Positions 1 through 8,365 of a stretch of DNA of 64,000 bases are shown here, one piece after another; positions within the stretch are counted from its first letter, which is position 1; every line of letters begins with the position of its first letter. The stretch lies in the NCBI GenBank assembly GCA_002256245.1, contig NKIU01000003.1, positions 248,001 to 312,000 of the forward strand. Reading direction: 5' to 3'. The notes beneath the pieces were generated by a model. It saw only the letters and a program-made list of their open reading frames with translations, was not told where the DNA came from and did not search any database. The DNA comes from Pseudorhodobacter sp. PARRP1. Lineage in GTDB: Bacteria; Pseudomonadota; Alphaproteobacteria; Rhodobacterales; Rhodobacteraceae. Made by a program: the position numbers and the translations under genes.

Positions 1-990
1 ATCGGTCAAGCGGTGATATGCGGCAAGGTGATTTTCCAGCGCCGTCCCCGTCAAGTTGGCGGCCAGCCGCGCGGAGCGCGCAGCGATGCCAAGCCGGTGG
101 AGCAGGGCCCCTTGATCGGTCAGGCCAGTGCGCGCCAGGTTGGTCCGGTCGGCGAGGGCTTCGAAATCGACATGGGCTGTCAGGTCTGCCTCGCCGGGGT
201 TGGCGAGGGGGTGTTCAAAGTGGTGCGCGCGCAGGGCTTGCAGCGTGTCGCCTTTCGATCGCCAGCCGCCGTAGTCGATGATCAAAGCGGCTCCGCCGAA
301 TTGCTGCAACCGTTGGCCGATATCGGCGGCAATGGCCGAGCCAAGCGGGCAGGTTTCGACGATGGTGCCGGTGGGATCGTTCTGGAATTTCGGGCCCAAA
401 CTCCGGCCGCTCACCGGGTCTGACAGGCCAAAAGCAAGTTGACCGTCGCGCAGGCCCACCATGCGTTGCCGCCAGTTTGCGCCGTCGCGTTGGAACTGCA
501 GGATCGGCAAGGCGTCGAAGAACTCATTTGCCAGCAGAAACAGCGGCTGGTCGGGCAATTCACCCACAGCTTGAACCCAGCGCGTTCCGTGATCAATCTG
601 CCGTGACAGCGTTTTGGCCTGCACATGGCGCAGGGTGGGTGAGGCTTCGACCATGACCACTTGCGCCGCCGCGTGGAACCCCGGCACCGCTTTGGTCGCG
701 CGCAGCACATCGGCCATCAGCGTGCCGCGACCGGGGCCAAGCTCGGCCAGGGTGAAGCGTGTGGGCGCGCCTTGATCAAGCCAGGCTTGCGCAAGGCAAA
801 GGCCCAGCAACTCGCCAAACATCTGGCTGATCTCGGGGGCGGTGGTGAAATCGCCAGCAGTCCCGAACGGGTCGCGGGTGGAATAATAGCCGTGTTGGGG
901 ATGCAGCAGGCATTCGGCCATGTAATCGGCGACGGTGATCGGGCCGGTGGCCTCAATCCGCCGGATCAGCAGGTCGGCGAGCGGCGTCAT
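1..990 (-). CDS. SAM-dependent methyltransferase, MidA family (3' end outside window)
   Basis: A class I SAM-dependent methyltransferase of the MidA/NDUFAF7-like family (DUF185). The mitochondrial relatives methylate an arginine of a complex I subunit; the bacterial substrate is not settled. Reading from the ATG at 990, the protein has the N-terminal MidA region with an [14 protein letters not shown] segment, then a glycine-rich SAM motif (ELGPGRGTL) and a [11 protein letters not shown] block, all typical of the family. About 330 residues are visible before the frame runs off the left edge, so the C-terminus is missing. The start ATG overlaps the lgt stop codon as ATGA (987-990), so it is probably translationally coupled to lgt. 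Confidence 0.85.
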   Translation of the reverse strand, partial: MTPLADLLIRRIEATGPITVADYMAECLLHPQHGYYSTRDPFGTAGDFTTAPEISQMFGELLGLCLAQAWLDQGAPTRFTLAELGPGRGTLMADVLRATKAVPGFHAAAQVVMVEASPTLRHVQAKTLSRQIDHGTRWVQAVGELPDQPLFLLANEFFDALPILQFQRDGANWRQRMVGLRDGQLAFGLSDPVSGRSLGPKFQNDPTGTIVETCPLGSAIAADIGQRLQQFGGAALIIDYGGWRSKGDTLQALRAHHFEHPLANPGEADLTAHVDFEALADRTNLARTGLTDQGALLHRLGIAARSARLAANLTGTALENHLAAYHRLTD

Positions 991-1877
991 GCGGGCGTTG
1001 CTGTGGCAGGTTTGGCGCGCGCGATAAACCAGATGCCCACGGCGATCATCGGAAGTGTCAGGATCTGGCCCATGGTCAGACCATACCCCGCAGCGTGCAG
1101 CGCCAAGCCCAGCGGATTGCCATCCGAGACGAATTGCGCGTCCGGCTGGCGCACAAATTCCACCAGAAAACGCGCTACGCCGTAGCCTGCAAAAAACAGC
1201 CCCGCAATCTTGCCCGGCGTCTTGAGCCAATCGCGTCGCCAGATCAGATAGTTGAGCACCACCAGCAACAGCAGGCCTTCCAGTGCGGCCTCGTAAAGCT
1301 GGCTGGGGTGGCGCGCGCAAATGGTCAGCACGCCTGCGCAGGTCTGCGCGGCCTCACCCGGGAAGGCCACGCCCCACGGCAGATCGGTGGGGCGGCCCCA
1401 CAGCTCGGCATTGACGAAATTCGCCAAGCGCCCCAGCAGCAGCCCAATCGGTGCCACCGCCGCCATCAGATCGGCAAGCGGCAGCATGGCGATCTTCTCA
1501 CGCTTGCAAAACCAGATGCCGGCGATTGCAACGCCGGCAAAGCCTCCGTGAAACGACATGCCGCCCTCCCACACCCGCAGGATTTGCAGCGGATTTTGCA
1601 GGAAATGATCGGGCTGGTAGAAAATCACATAGCCCAGACGGCCGCCCAGGATGACGCCAAAGATCACCCATGTCAGCAAACGCTCGACGGCTTCGGCGTT
1701 GAGTGGTGGTGTGCCTGACCACAGCCGTGGGGTATTGACCATCCGCACGATCAGCTTCCACCCCGCCAGCAGGCCGACAATATAGGCCAGCGCATACCAG
1801 CGCAGCGTCAAAGTCATCGGGCCCAGCGGGATCGAGAAAACATCGGGCGACAGGTTCGGGAAGGGGATATACGACAT
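987..1877 (-). CDS. lgt: Prolipoprotein diacylglyceryl transferase
   Basis: Transfers diacylglycerol from phosphatidylglycerol to the lipobox cysteine of prolipoproteins, the first step of lipoprotein maturation in the inner membrane. The 296-residue protein has about seven hydrophobic segments. It carries the family's HGG motif at residues 110-112 and the [17 protein letters not shown] block at about 147-163, containing the expected arginine, asparagine and glutamate (the usual GRxGNF is GRLANF here). The start at 1877 gives [11 protein letters not shown], a typical Lgt beginning; the frame can be extended 15 residues upstream, but that part has no family resemblance. It overlaps the downstream methyltransferase by 4 bp. 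Confidence 0.95.
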   Translation of the reverse strand: MSYIPFPNLSPDVFSIPLGPMTLTLRWYALAYIVGLLAGWKLIVRMVNTPRLWSGTPPLNAEAVERLLTWVIFGVILGGRLGYVIFYQPDHFLQNPLQILRVWEGGMSFHGGFAGVAIAGIWFCKREKIAMLPLADLMAAVAPIGLLLGRLANFVNAELWGRPTDLPWGVAFPGEAAQTCAGVLTICARHPSQLYEAALEGLLLLVVLNYLIWRRDWLKTPGKIAGLFFAGYGVARFLVEFVRQPDAQFVSDGNPLGLALHAAGYGLTMGQILTLPMIAVGIWFIARAKPATATPA

Positions 1878-1922
1878 GCGGCGTCCTGCGATTTGCCTTG
1901 CCTTGTCGGCAACGGGCGGCAC

Positions 1923-1939
1923 GATGTCAACGTGACATC
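1923..1939. promoter_or_regulatory. 17-bp palindrome between lgt and ubiK
   Basis: GATGTCAACGTGACATC is a perfect inverted repeat (7-bp arms, 3-bp centre) in the 130-bp divergent intergenic region of lgt and ubiK. It could be an operator serving one or both genes. No regulator can be named. Confidence 0.35.
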
Positions 1940-2009
1940 GCGACAGATCGCCATCTTGTGCAGCGGGCGCTGGCGGCTCATATAGATATCAAGCGAAAGG
2001 AGGCCCCAG

Positions 2010-2255
2010 ATGACGGCCGGAAACAAATTCTTCGACGATATGTCAAAGCTGATGACCAATGCGATGGGTGTGGCGCAGGGCGCCAAATCCGAGGCGGAAA
2101 CCGCGATGAAGGGTTTCGTGGACCGCTGGCTTGCCGACCGCGATTTCGTCACCCGCGAGGAGTTCGACGCGGTGCGCACCATGGCGCAAAAGGCCCGCGA
2201 AGAAAACGCAGCACTGGCGGCACGCATCGCGGCGCTTGAAGCCAAGCAGGGCTAG
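2010..2255 (+). CDS. ubiK: Ubiquinone biosynthesis accessory factor UbiK family
   Basis: Small accessory factor (BMFP/DUF526, YqiC) that assists the ubiquinone biosynthesis complex; family members form coiled-coil trimers and bind lipids. The 81-residue product has an amphipathic N-terminal half (NKFFDDMSKLMTNAMG), a VTREEFDAVRTMAQKAREEN segment and a heptad-rich C-terminal coiled coil ending in ALEAKQG, the standard layout and length. A clear ribosome site (AAAGGAGG) lies about 8 nt before the ATG. It is transcribed away from lgt and followed by a hairpin terminator. It is the last recognisable backbone gene before the accessory region. Confidence 0.85.
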   Translation: MTAGNKFFDDMSKLMTNAMGVAQGAKSEAETAMKGFVDRWLADRDFVTREEFDAVRTMAQKAREENAALAARIAALEAKQG

Positions 2256-2317
2256 GGCGTTGGGGCGCCACGCCCCACAACCCGCCTGTTTCTGCAATCA
2301 CAAAAGCCCCAATCACA

Positions 2318-2356
2318 AAAGCAAATGGCCCACCAAAAGGCGGGCCATTTTGCTTT
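2318..2356 (+). terminator. Hairpin terminator after ubiK
   Basis: The arms AAAGCAAATGGCCC and GGGCCATTTTGCTTT pair over about 14 bp with one bulged base and a loop of about 10 nt, 63 bp after the ubiK stop. The T-tract is weak on the plus strand and a little better on the minus strand, so it may work both ways. Confidence 0.6.
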
Positions 2357-2568
2357 GGAAAGTCCCCCAGACTTAAAAACTGGAGGATTTGGTGGGGCCA
2401 AGGTTTACCAAACTACTGGTTTGAGCAATCTCATTTCATCCCATATCAACCTGTTTTTATCGCTATAATGCCTCGCATCGTGTATCAATGTGTTTCAAGT
2501 GAAGCCAGCTTGTCCCACCGCATCCAGCGCTAAATGGCGGGACGGCGGAAAACGATCTGGGGGCCGAC
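2357..2568. other. Non-coding left edge of the accessory region
   Basis: No gene seen. It holds a short inverted repeat (CCCCAG ... CTGGAGG, about 2365-2386) and TGGTGGGGCCA at 2390-2400, which resembles the first 11 bases of the tRNA-Ala att repeat (10 of 11) and stands in front of the dead integrase. It could be an old attachment-site remnant, but the match is too short to be sure. Composition becomes AT-richer here. Confidence 0.35.
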
Positions 2569-3367
2569 ATGGGTCTGACTGTCAAAGGTGTGGACGCGAA
2601 GAAAGAGCCCGGCATGTATGGCGATGGCGGCGGGCTTTACCTGCGCGTCGGGCCGACCAGCGCAAAGTCTTGGATCCTGCGAACCGTCATTCTTGGAAAG
2701 CGTCGTGAACTTGGCATCGGTAGCGCTGACTCGGTGACGCTTGCAGAGGCCCGCGACAAGGCCGCAGCATTGCGCAAGGAGGCACGCGACGGAGGCGACC
2801 CAGACGCCACCCGCAAGACCGTCCAGCGCGCTGCAATCGCCGCTCAATCGCGCGACCTTATGACCTTCTCCAGGGCGGCCGATCAGGTCCACAAGAAGCT
2901 GTTGCCGAGTTGGCGCAATAAGAAGCATGGCGAGGTCTGGCTTGCCGGTATCGAACTGCACGCCAACCCGACGATGGGAAAGAAGCCGATCCACTCCTTA
3001 GGCCGTGATGATGTGCTAAGGGTCCTAGAGCCAATCTGGACCGAGAAGCCAGAGACGGCCAAGCGACTGCGGCAGCGCATGGCGACGGTTTTTGATTGGG
3101 CTATCGCGGAGGTGCACTATCCACACGCGAACCCGATGCAAGGCTTGAAGTTCGCGCTGCCAAAGGTGGCGACAAGTGACGCTCACTATGCGGCATTGCA
3201 CTGACGCGAACTCCCCGCTTTCACCAAGAAATTGGCCGACCGTGACGGCACCTCTGCGCGTTGCCTCGAATTCATCATTCCTACCGCTGCCCGATCAGGC
3301 GAGGCGCGGGGCGCTCTATGAGCGGAAATTGACGTTAAGGGGAAGTCTTGGAATATTCCCGGCGACA
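2569..3367 (+). pseudogene. P4-type tyrosine integrase remnant
   Basis: N-terminal two thirds of a P4-like phage/island integrase. The arm-binding domain (DUF4102) is clear at the start: MGLTVKGVDAKKEPGMYGDG, then GGLYLRV and KSWILR. The core-binding SAM-like domain follows (RMATVFDWAIAEV). The frame is broken by TGA at 3202-3204, where relatives have tryptophan (AALH-W-REL). It continues in frame through EFIIPTAARSGEARGAL to a second TGA, again at a conserved tryptophan position, and on through KGKSWNIPGD. Homology stops at about 3367 exactly where the IS3 end begins, so the catalytic HxxR and Tyr are missing. Two TGG to TGA changes plus truncation make it non-functional unless TGA is read through. 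Confidence 0.85.
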
Positions 3368-3408
3368 TGAACCGCCCCGGGTTTACCGGAGGGTGGTTTG
3401 TTCAATGA

Positions 3409-4365
3409 CTATACGACCATATCGAGTGAGTTCAGGTTTGCATAGAACGCCTCCTCTGCTTCTGTGGGTGGGATGTATCCGATGGGGCCGAGCAGGCAGC
3501 GGTTGTTAAACCGATCGACCCATTTGAGGGTTTCCCACTCGACCTCTCGCATTGATTTCCACGGGCCGATCTGGTTGATGACCTCGGTTTTGAAGAGGCC
3601 GATCACGCATTCGGCCAGGGCGTTGTCGTAAGCGTCGCCGACTGTCCCGACGGAAAGGTCGATCTCGGCTTCGGCGAGGCGCTCGGTGTATTTGATCGAC
3701 AGATATTGCGACCCGCGGTTAGAATGATGGACCAAGCTCTTGTTATCCGGCGTCTTTCTTTGCCAGATCGCCTGATCCAATGCATCGAGCACGAACTGGG
3801 TCTTCATTGAGGTAGAAGCGCGCCAGCCCACGATCCGCCGTGCAAACACATCAATCACGAAGGCAACATAGACCGTCCCGGACCAATTGGGCACGTAAGT
3901 GAAGTCTGAAACCCACAGCTTGTTCGGCCGATCCGCCAAGAACAGCCGGTTCACCTTGTCGTCCGGGCAGGGCAGAGAGGTGTCAGGGTTCGTTGTGATG
4001 ACCTTTTTGCCGCGAACCTCGCCCCTGATCCCCACGCTGCGCATCAAACGTTCGACTGTGCAGCGGGCGGCGTCTTCACCCTGCCGCCGCAAAGCATGCC
4101 AGATCTTCCGCGCACCGTATAGCTTGCGATTGGCATCCCAGGCCGCGTCGATCTTGAGGCTCAGGGCCGCATCCGACTTCGCCCGAGCCGAGGCCCGGTC
4201 AGGGTGGTGCATGATGGCACGCCGGTCATAGTAAGTGGACGGGGCGAACTGCAGTGTCCGGCAGATCGGCTCGACCCCATACATCTCGCGATGTTCTTCA
4301 ATGAAAGCAGTCATTTGCGGAACGGGCGGTCGAGCTCCCGCTGCCCGGCAGCGGTTTGTCTTCAA
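3409..4365 (-). CDS. IS3-family transposase OrfB (catalytic Asp changed)
   Basis: Integrase-core (rve) transposase of 318 residues with an N-terminal HTH_21-like region (MYGVEPICRTLQ ... YYDRR). The DDE triad spacing is perfect: D154 in WVSDFTYV, then position 216, then E252 in NALAECVIGLFKTEV (35 residues between the second and third). The second catalytic residue is asparagine: the motif reads HHSNRGSQY instead of HSDRGSQY (codon AAC for GAC). That should abolish strand transfer. It begins at TTG 4365 overlapping the orfA stop (TTGA), the usual arrangement for an OrfAB frameshift product. C-terminal motifs are otherwise intact. Confidence 0.9.
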   Translation of the reverse strand: MKTNRCRAAGARPPVPQMTAFIEEHREMYGVEPICRTLQFAPSTYYDRRAIMHHPDRASARAKSDAALSLKIDAAWDANRKLYGARKIWHALRRQGEDAARCTVERLMRSVGIRGEVRGKKVITTNPDTSLPCPDDKVNRLFLADRPNKLWVSDFTYVPNWSGTVYVAFVIDVFARRIVGWRASTSMKTQFVLDALDQAIWQRKTPDNKSLVHHSNRGSQYLSIKYTERLAEAEIDLSVGTVGDAYDNALAECVIGLFKTEVINQIGPWKSMREVEWETLKWVDRFNNRCLLGPIGYIPPTEAEEAFYANLNSLDMVV

Positions 4366-4552
4366 ACCGCGAAAGGGGCCTGGGCAAAATACGCTGAAGC
4401 CTTCCTCAAAATCTCATTGGCCTGCCGCAGCTCCCGGTTCTCGCGCTCAAGCTCTTTAATCCGCGCAATCTCTGCGCTGGTAGGTCCCGGCCGTTCGCCG
4501 CCATCGCGCTGGACCTGTCGCATCCATACGCGAAGACTATCCGGCGAACACC
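4362..4552 (-). pseudogene. IS3-family OrfA, N-terminus missing
   Basis: Only the second half of OrfA is present. It starts at CSPDSLRVWMRQVQRDGG, the end of the HTH, followed by the leucine-zipper region IKELERENRELRQANEILRK and ASAYFAQAPFAV. The frame can be opened further to 4598, but the extra residues are the out-of-frame translation of an IS66 tnpB fragment. No start codon of its own remains. Confidence 0.8.
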
Positions 4553-4629
4553 AGTCCATCCATGCCCTTTCTAAAATCAACCGGTTCGGTTGCCACAAAA
4601 ATTCGAAATCCGCCGGATGGAATGATCAA
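4553..4629 (-). pseudogene. IS66-family TnpB, first ~25 codons
   Basis: Reading from TTG at 4629, which overlaps the tnpA stop, gives IIPSGGFRIFVATEPVDF followed by RKGMDGL. This is the characteristic N-terminus of IS66 Orf2/TnpB. It breaks off at the IS3 orfA junction. The rest of tnpB and all of tnpC are absent on the far side, so this is a deletion or recombination scar rather than a simple IS3 insertion. Confidence 0.75.
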
Positions 4630-5015
4630 AGTGAAGCCCTCACCGCACGCAAGACTTCGGCCAAATCGGTTGGCAAGGCACCTGAAGCTATGTTGATTTC
4701 GACATCACCAAGGCGAATTTGATAGCCGTTTCCAATGCCCTTCGGCTCGACTTTGGGCTTGGCCTGCAAAACTTCGACAAAACCCTGCGGACTAACCTCA
4801 ATTTTGCTGTCCGATACCCCCTTAGCGACAAGGGACGGATGCGCACCCGCGGCCAAGGCCACAGCCTCGATCCTTTCCACTTCTGCCACTTTCTGCGCAG
4901 CCAGGGCCTTAACTGCGTTCGGCCAACAGCGCCGGCCGCTGGGTTGCACAGCTACAGCTATACCCCAAACTTCGTGATCCTTTGACGCGCCAAGATCCAG
5001 CATTTCCACCTCCAT
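4626..5015 (-). CDS. IS66-family accessory protein TnpA (remnant element)
   Basis: 129-residue IS66 Orf1/TnpA-like protein. It contains a GRRCWPNAVKALAAQKVAEVERIEAVA region and the HTH-like GAHPSLVAKGVSDSK segment (the family usually has VAKWV; the W is G here), then a C-terminal GNGYQIRLGDVEINIASG motif typical of this group. The reading frame is intact, but the neighbouring tnpB is truncated and tnpC is gone, so the element is dead. Its stop overlaps the tnpB start, as in complete IS66 elements. Confidence 0.75.
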   Translation of the reverse strand: MEVEMLDLGASKDHEVWGIAVAVQPSGRRCWPNAVKALAAQKVAEVERIEAVALAAGAHPSLVAKGVSDSKIEVSPQGFVEVLQAKPKVEPKGIGNGYQIRLGDVEINIASGALPTDLAEVLRAVRASL

Positions 5016-5148
5016 TGCATCAGGAGGCCATCATCGCAAATCCGTTATTTTATTGAAACATGGGGTGTATGCACCGCTTACGGTGTTTCTCGCGCCCACT
5101 GCCACCAGCCACGAAGTTTATGCCGCAACCACGGGCTGCGGCACATAA

Positions 5149-6735
5149 TCAGTAAAGATCGAAGTTTGATGCCGACAAGTTGCTGATGTTGTTCAACTGA
5201 ACAACCGCCAAGGCGGCAGCCCCGCCTGCCCCGTCAGCGTCCCAATACAGAGTGTCGTTAACTGTATTGAAAACGAACGTCCCAAGCCCCACTGTCGTCG
5301 CCGCCGTGCCATTGACCAGAGACAGCGTGGTCGTCATATTTTGAAAACCGGCAACTTCAAACTCGAACCTGTCTTGGTTGATATTGAAATCGGTTACCCT
5401 GTCACCCTGACCCAGTTGCGCTGTTTCCCACCACCCAAAACTATCTAAACCGCCACCGCCCGTCATAATGTCGGCGCCTTGCCCGCCCTCGATGTAGTTG
5501 TCAAACCGATTGCCTTTGAGCGTGTCGTTGCCAGAGCCCGCAGTCACGGCCTCCATATTCAACGCGACCTCGACGTTGCCAAAGCCGTCATTCAGAACCT
5601 GATTTGTCGCCAGCGAAAGATCCACACTGACATTCCCAATCGGCGTATCGGCAAACCAGCGATCCATGCGCAGGGTGTCAAAGCCGTCTGCGCCGTTGAA
5701 GGTATCCTTGCCTTCGCCACCCCAGAAATGGTTGTTCGTGCGCGACCCAACAAAGGTGTCGGCATACCTGGTGCCTGAAACCCGTTCGATATCAATAACC
5801 GTATCGAGGTTACCAAAACCATCGCGTACAGTACCTGTGATCGATCCGTTGACGAGAGAGGTTTCCAGATTGACGCGAATGCCTTTGAAACCGCCCTGCC
5901 AGTAGTCACCGGCGTAGCTCACTTCATCGCGATGATCGTCGGTCAAGTTACCGATGCTGTCGAACGAGTTATCGCCACCATCAATGGTATCGCGGCCACG
6001 CAAACCAGAAAATCTGTCGCGTTCAGACGACCCGTTATATACATCGTCAAAACGCGAACCTTCATAGCGCTCAAAACCCGAAATCACATCGGTCCCGCCC
6101 CAAGGGTCTAGCACCCTGTTCTGAGCGATATTAAAGGTCGCGCCACGGAAAGCCGGAGCACCTTCGTTGAAGGTTGTCTCCACGAAGGTCAGCGTGTCAA
6201 ACCCATCACCGCCGTTGTAGGTGTCATTCCCCATGCCGCCGTTCACATAGTCATCCCCGGCGCCCATGTTGTAAGTGTCATTCCCGAAATCGAGACCAAC
6301 CAAACCGCGATTGTCATTGAACGCCGTGCCGTTGATGATGTCATTGCCCGAAAGCAGGTGAGCCCAAGCTGTTTTGCCATCCGGCCCCGGTCCCGCATCA
6401 GAGTTGCCAGACCCAAACACGTTAGAATAAAACTGCGCAAAATCAGCGCTGAACGGATTTGTTTGCAGGTTAGCGAAAGTGATCACAACAGCGCCAGTGC
6501 TGTCGAATATCCGCACTTGCGTCATTCTGCCGTCGATTGGTTCGCTGCCATCATAGCTAAAACCAGTGCCCTGCACAACAATCAGGTAATTCGCGAAATC
6601 ATGCGAGGCGGGATACCGGAATGTAAAATTCGTAGCGGTTTTGGCTACGATGGTAGCGCCATCGGTGGCCTCAAGCAGGCGTCCGGGCCAGTTGTTCAGA
6701 TCTGCAAAAAGTGAAGTCATTGTCACTGTAGACAT
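5149..6735 (-). CDS. RTX-type calcium-binding protein, probably type I secreted
   Basis: 528 residues without an N-terminal signal peptide. From about residue 130 the protein carries scattered GGxGxDxxx nonapeptides (GGMGNDTYNGGDGFD, GGEGKDTFNGADGFD, GGQGADIMTGGGGLD) that form calcium-binding beta rolls. The C-terminus, ending NISNLSASNFDLY, is the usual hydrophobic/acidic tail of type I (ABC exporter) substrates. The first ~120 residues form an unassigned domain. No exporter genes lie next to it. A purine-rich ribosome site (GGGGG) precedes the ATG. It sits between IS debris and a degraded stretch, with a hairpin (TGCCGCA ... TGCGGCA, 5120-5143) just after the stop. The target of the protein is unknown. 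Confidence 0.8.
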   Translation of the reverse strand: MSTVTMTSLFADLNNWPGRLLEATDGATIVAKTATNFTFRYPASHDFANYLIVVQGTGFSYDGSEPIDGRMTQVRIFDSTGAVVITFANLQTNPFSADFAQFYSNVFGSGNSDAGPGPDGKTAWAHLLSGNDIINGTAFNDNRGLVGLDFGNDTYNMGAGDDYVNGGMGNDTYNGGDGFDTLTFVETTFNEGAPAFRGATFNIAQNRVLDPWGGTDVISGFERYEGSRFDDVYNGSSERDRFSGLRGRDTIDGGDNSFDSIGNLTDDHRDEVSYAGDYWQGGFKGIRVNLETSLVNGSITGTVRDGFGNLDTVIDIERVSGTRYADTFVGSRTNNHFWGGEGKDTFNGADGFDTLRMDRWFADTPIGNVSVDLSLATNQVLNDGFGNVEVALNMEAVTAGSGNDTLKGNRFDNYIEGGQGADIMTGGGGLDSFGWWETAQLGQGDRVTDFNINQDRFEFEVAGFQNMTTTLSLVNGTAATTVGLGTFVFNTVNDTLYWDADGAGGAAALAVVQLNNISNLSASNFDLY

Positions 6736-8020
6736 CGAAAACCCCCAGATTTGCTGAATTGGCTACATCATTTAATCAGAATTCCAAATCCGCCGTTCAA
6801 GAAGGAGAACCGACGTTGCATCTTAACCTACATAGTGTGCCGTCTTTATCAAATGATTCTGCCTGTGAGAGGTGGTTCCTTATTTGCTGAAGTCACTAAC
6901 CAGATCCGGGCTGCCAAGCCGCCAGCCCCGGCAGCTTACTATTGCTGGGCAGAACACCACGCCCACAGACATCAGTTCAAGCTGCTGATAGCATCTATTG
7001 TCTGCGCGGTGATCAAACGCTGACCGTCGCATTCCTGATCATCGAGCGCGCCAGACAACGGCACCGGAGCCTCGCATGGAACGAGTAGCGAGAACCTACT
7101 GCTGTGCCGCCTCTAGGCGTTGCCGCCGGGTGATGGGCTTGACGCCGGGAATAGCTGACACGCGGGAAACAGGGGCAGCCCCAGTGTTGCAGTTGGCGAA
7201 AGCGGTGGCGACGACACTTGAGCGGCGCGAAAAGATGGCGCTGGCCTATGAAACCATAGCGGACGGGAAGATGCGCAACTGGGTTACAGCGGGGCCGTAC
7301 CGGTTTGTCGCGGAGAGGTTACGACGTAAGCCCCGTGGCTTCTTTCGCCATGAATTTAGGACGCTGGTGCCGAGGCTGTAATGTAGCTTTTCGGCCCCGC
7401 TATCGGACTAAAACCTGCAGCGCCTTTGATTGGCAACCTGACAATCTCCCTAAGGTGATCGAGGAAAACGCCAACGTGTTGATTTTCAGCCAGAACTGCT
7501 CTGCCCGCTGAAAACTCTATCATCCGGCGGTCCAGAGAAGGGGAGCAGCGCATCGGTCATGCCCTTCTTCTTGGAACTGGACGATCATATGGGCGCTGCG
7601 GTAGGCATGTGCCATACGCCAATTGTGAGCAATCCTGAAAGCCTGCAGCACATTCTCATCCAGCGCGCAACCGTAAACATCGAGCGTGTCCGACGCTGGC
7701 AGTTCGACAGCTTCAAACTCAAGGAAGCGACGTTGCATCGCCGCTTCGTCTTCGCTCTCAGATGTTGAAAAGTCGCCGCTCGATGTTTTCAAGCGACTTG
7801 ATTGCCATTGGGTAAAGACCGCGGTGACTGTCCGTTCGGATTGTTGCGACATAGTTCATTCTCCTGCGTTGCCTTTCGGCGTTTGCGCGGCGCGCGAATG
7901 CGGGCCAGAGGATGAAGGGAAAAGCCGCGCTTTTGTGCCGCGTGGCGGGGCCAATGGTGGTACAATAAGTCTGCCCGCAACAAAAGTCTTTATAATTTAA
8001 TTGCTTGGTTTTTATTAGTT
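6736..8020. other. Degraded accessory DNA with no convincing gene except a possible ORF at 7520-7852
   Basis: About 1.3 kb between the RTX gene and the island att site. Short open frames exist on the plus strand (for example 7076-7381, with a GAAPVLQLAKAVATTLERRE stretch), but none has a recognisable domain or strong ribosome site. I see decayed coding DNA of unknown origin and nothing I can name. Confidence 0.4.
7520..7852 (-). CDS. Unknown 110-residue ORF, perhaps a fragment
   Basis: The ATG at 7852 has a good ribosome site (AGGAG, 8 nt upstream), which is the main reason to list it. The product has an acidic patch (SESEDEAAMQRRFLEFEAV) and the segment FRIAHNWRMAHAYRSAHMIV. That segment weakly recalls two separate motifs of RelA/SpoT synthetase domains (NWRxxHxYP and GYRSxH) joined together, as an internally deleted gene might look. 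A second frame over 7758-7850 also gives plausible protein (LYPMAIKSLENIERRLF), which suggests an old frameshift. The RelA/SpoT link is a guess. Confidence 0.35.
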   Translation of the reverse strand: MSQQSERTVTAVFTQWQSSRLKTSSGDFSTSESEDEAAMQRRFLEFEAVELPASDTLDVYGCALDENVLQAFRIAHNWRMAHAYRSAHMIVQFQEEGHDRCAAPLLWTAG

Positions 8021-8038
8021 TGGTGGAGCCAGGGAGGA
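8021..8038. repeat. Distal att site: 18-bp copy of the tRNA-Ala 3' end
   Basis: TGGTGGAGCCAGGGAGGA is identical to the tRNA-Ala 3' end at 13955-13972 (same orientation). Similarity may continue beyond a 4-bp gap (AACTCC against ATCGAACTCC). This marks the far border of the island. Confidence 0.85.
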
Positions 8039-8099
8039 ACTCCACCACGGAAATCTAAGCCTTTGAGCAACAACACTAAACAGATGTATGTTGAGCTTG

Positions 8100-8121
8100 T
8101 GTCACACCATAATGTCACACC
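8100..8121 (+). repeat. Candidate integrase arm sites, distal end
   Basis: Two direct copies of TGTCACACC (8100-8108 and 8113-8121) with a 13-nt period, about 60 bp inside the distal att repeat. The same pair with the same 13-nt period occurs at 13894-13915 beside the integrase start. Confidence 0.5.
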
Positions 8122-8365
8122 AAATGTGTTTTCAACCACAAATTGCCGCCCGAACAGTTCTGCAAGACAGCCGCATACCAATCGGGGCAGAGCAACACCC
8201 GCCACCTCTAGCGAGCAGAAATTTGTGCTACCGTTTCGTGTACCTAGCGCAAAGCAGACCGACCGAGACAAGATGTGGTTACCCGTTCAATATGAAGTGC
8301 GCCCTAGACTGAATGGTACTGTGTTGCTAAGTTCACTTTGGTACAATTTTTGATTGAGACAATCT

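Larger units (their letters stand above)
3368..4552 (-). mobile_element. IS3-family insertion sequence, truncated at its 5' end
   Basis: The right end is inferred at 3368, where TGAACCGCCCCGGGTTTACC begins at the break in the integrase gene; IS3 elements commonly start with TG. The element carries the 3' part of orfA and the whole of orfB on the minus strand. No matching inverted repeat is found at the other side. Instead orfA stops at about 4552 and runs into an IS66 tnpB fragment. The element is therefore incomplete and cannot move by itself. Confidence 0.75.
4553..5081 (-). mobile_element. IS66-family remnant (left end, tnpA, start of tnpB)
   Basis: On the minus strand the element opens at 5081 with GTAAGCGGTGCATACACC, matching the GTAAGCG-type terminal repeat of IS66 elements, about 65 bp before tnpA. 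The right part is lost at about 4553, where IS3 sequence begins. Without the second end, a target duplication cannot be checked. Confidence 0.65.

Noticed and set aside
2390-2400. TGGTGGGGCCA as a third att copy of the tRNA-Ala island
   Set aside because: Only about 11 bases match and with one mismatch; too short to claim a border, mentioned only as a possible relic.
6751-7381. Two plus-strand ORFs of 90 and 101 codons after the RTX gene
   Set aside because: No domain, poor codon pattern and no ribosome site; treated as decayed DNA.
8063-8353. 96-codon ORF at the start of the island
   Set aside because: No family, no clear ribosome site, and an equally long ORF exists on the other strand; it overlaps the putative arm sites.
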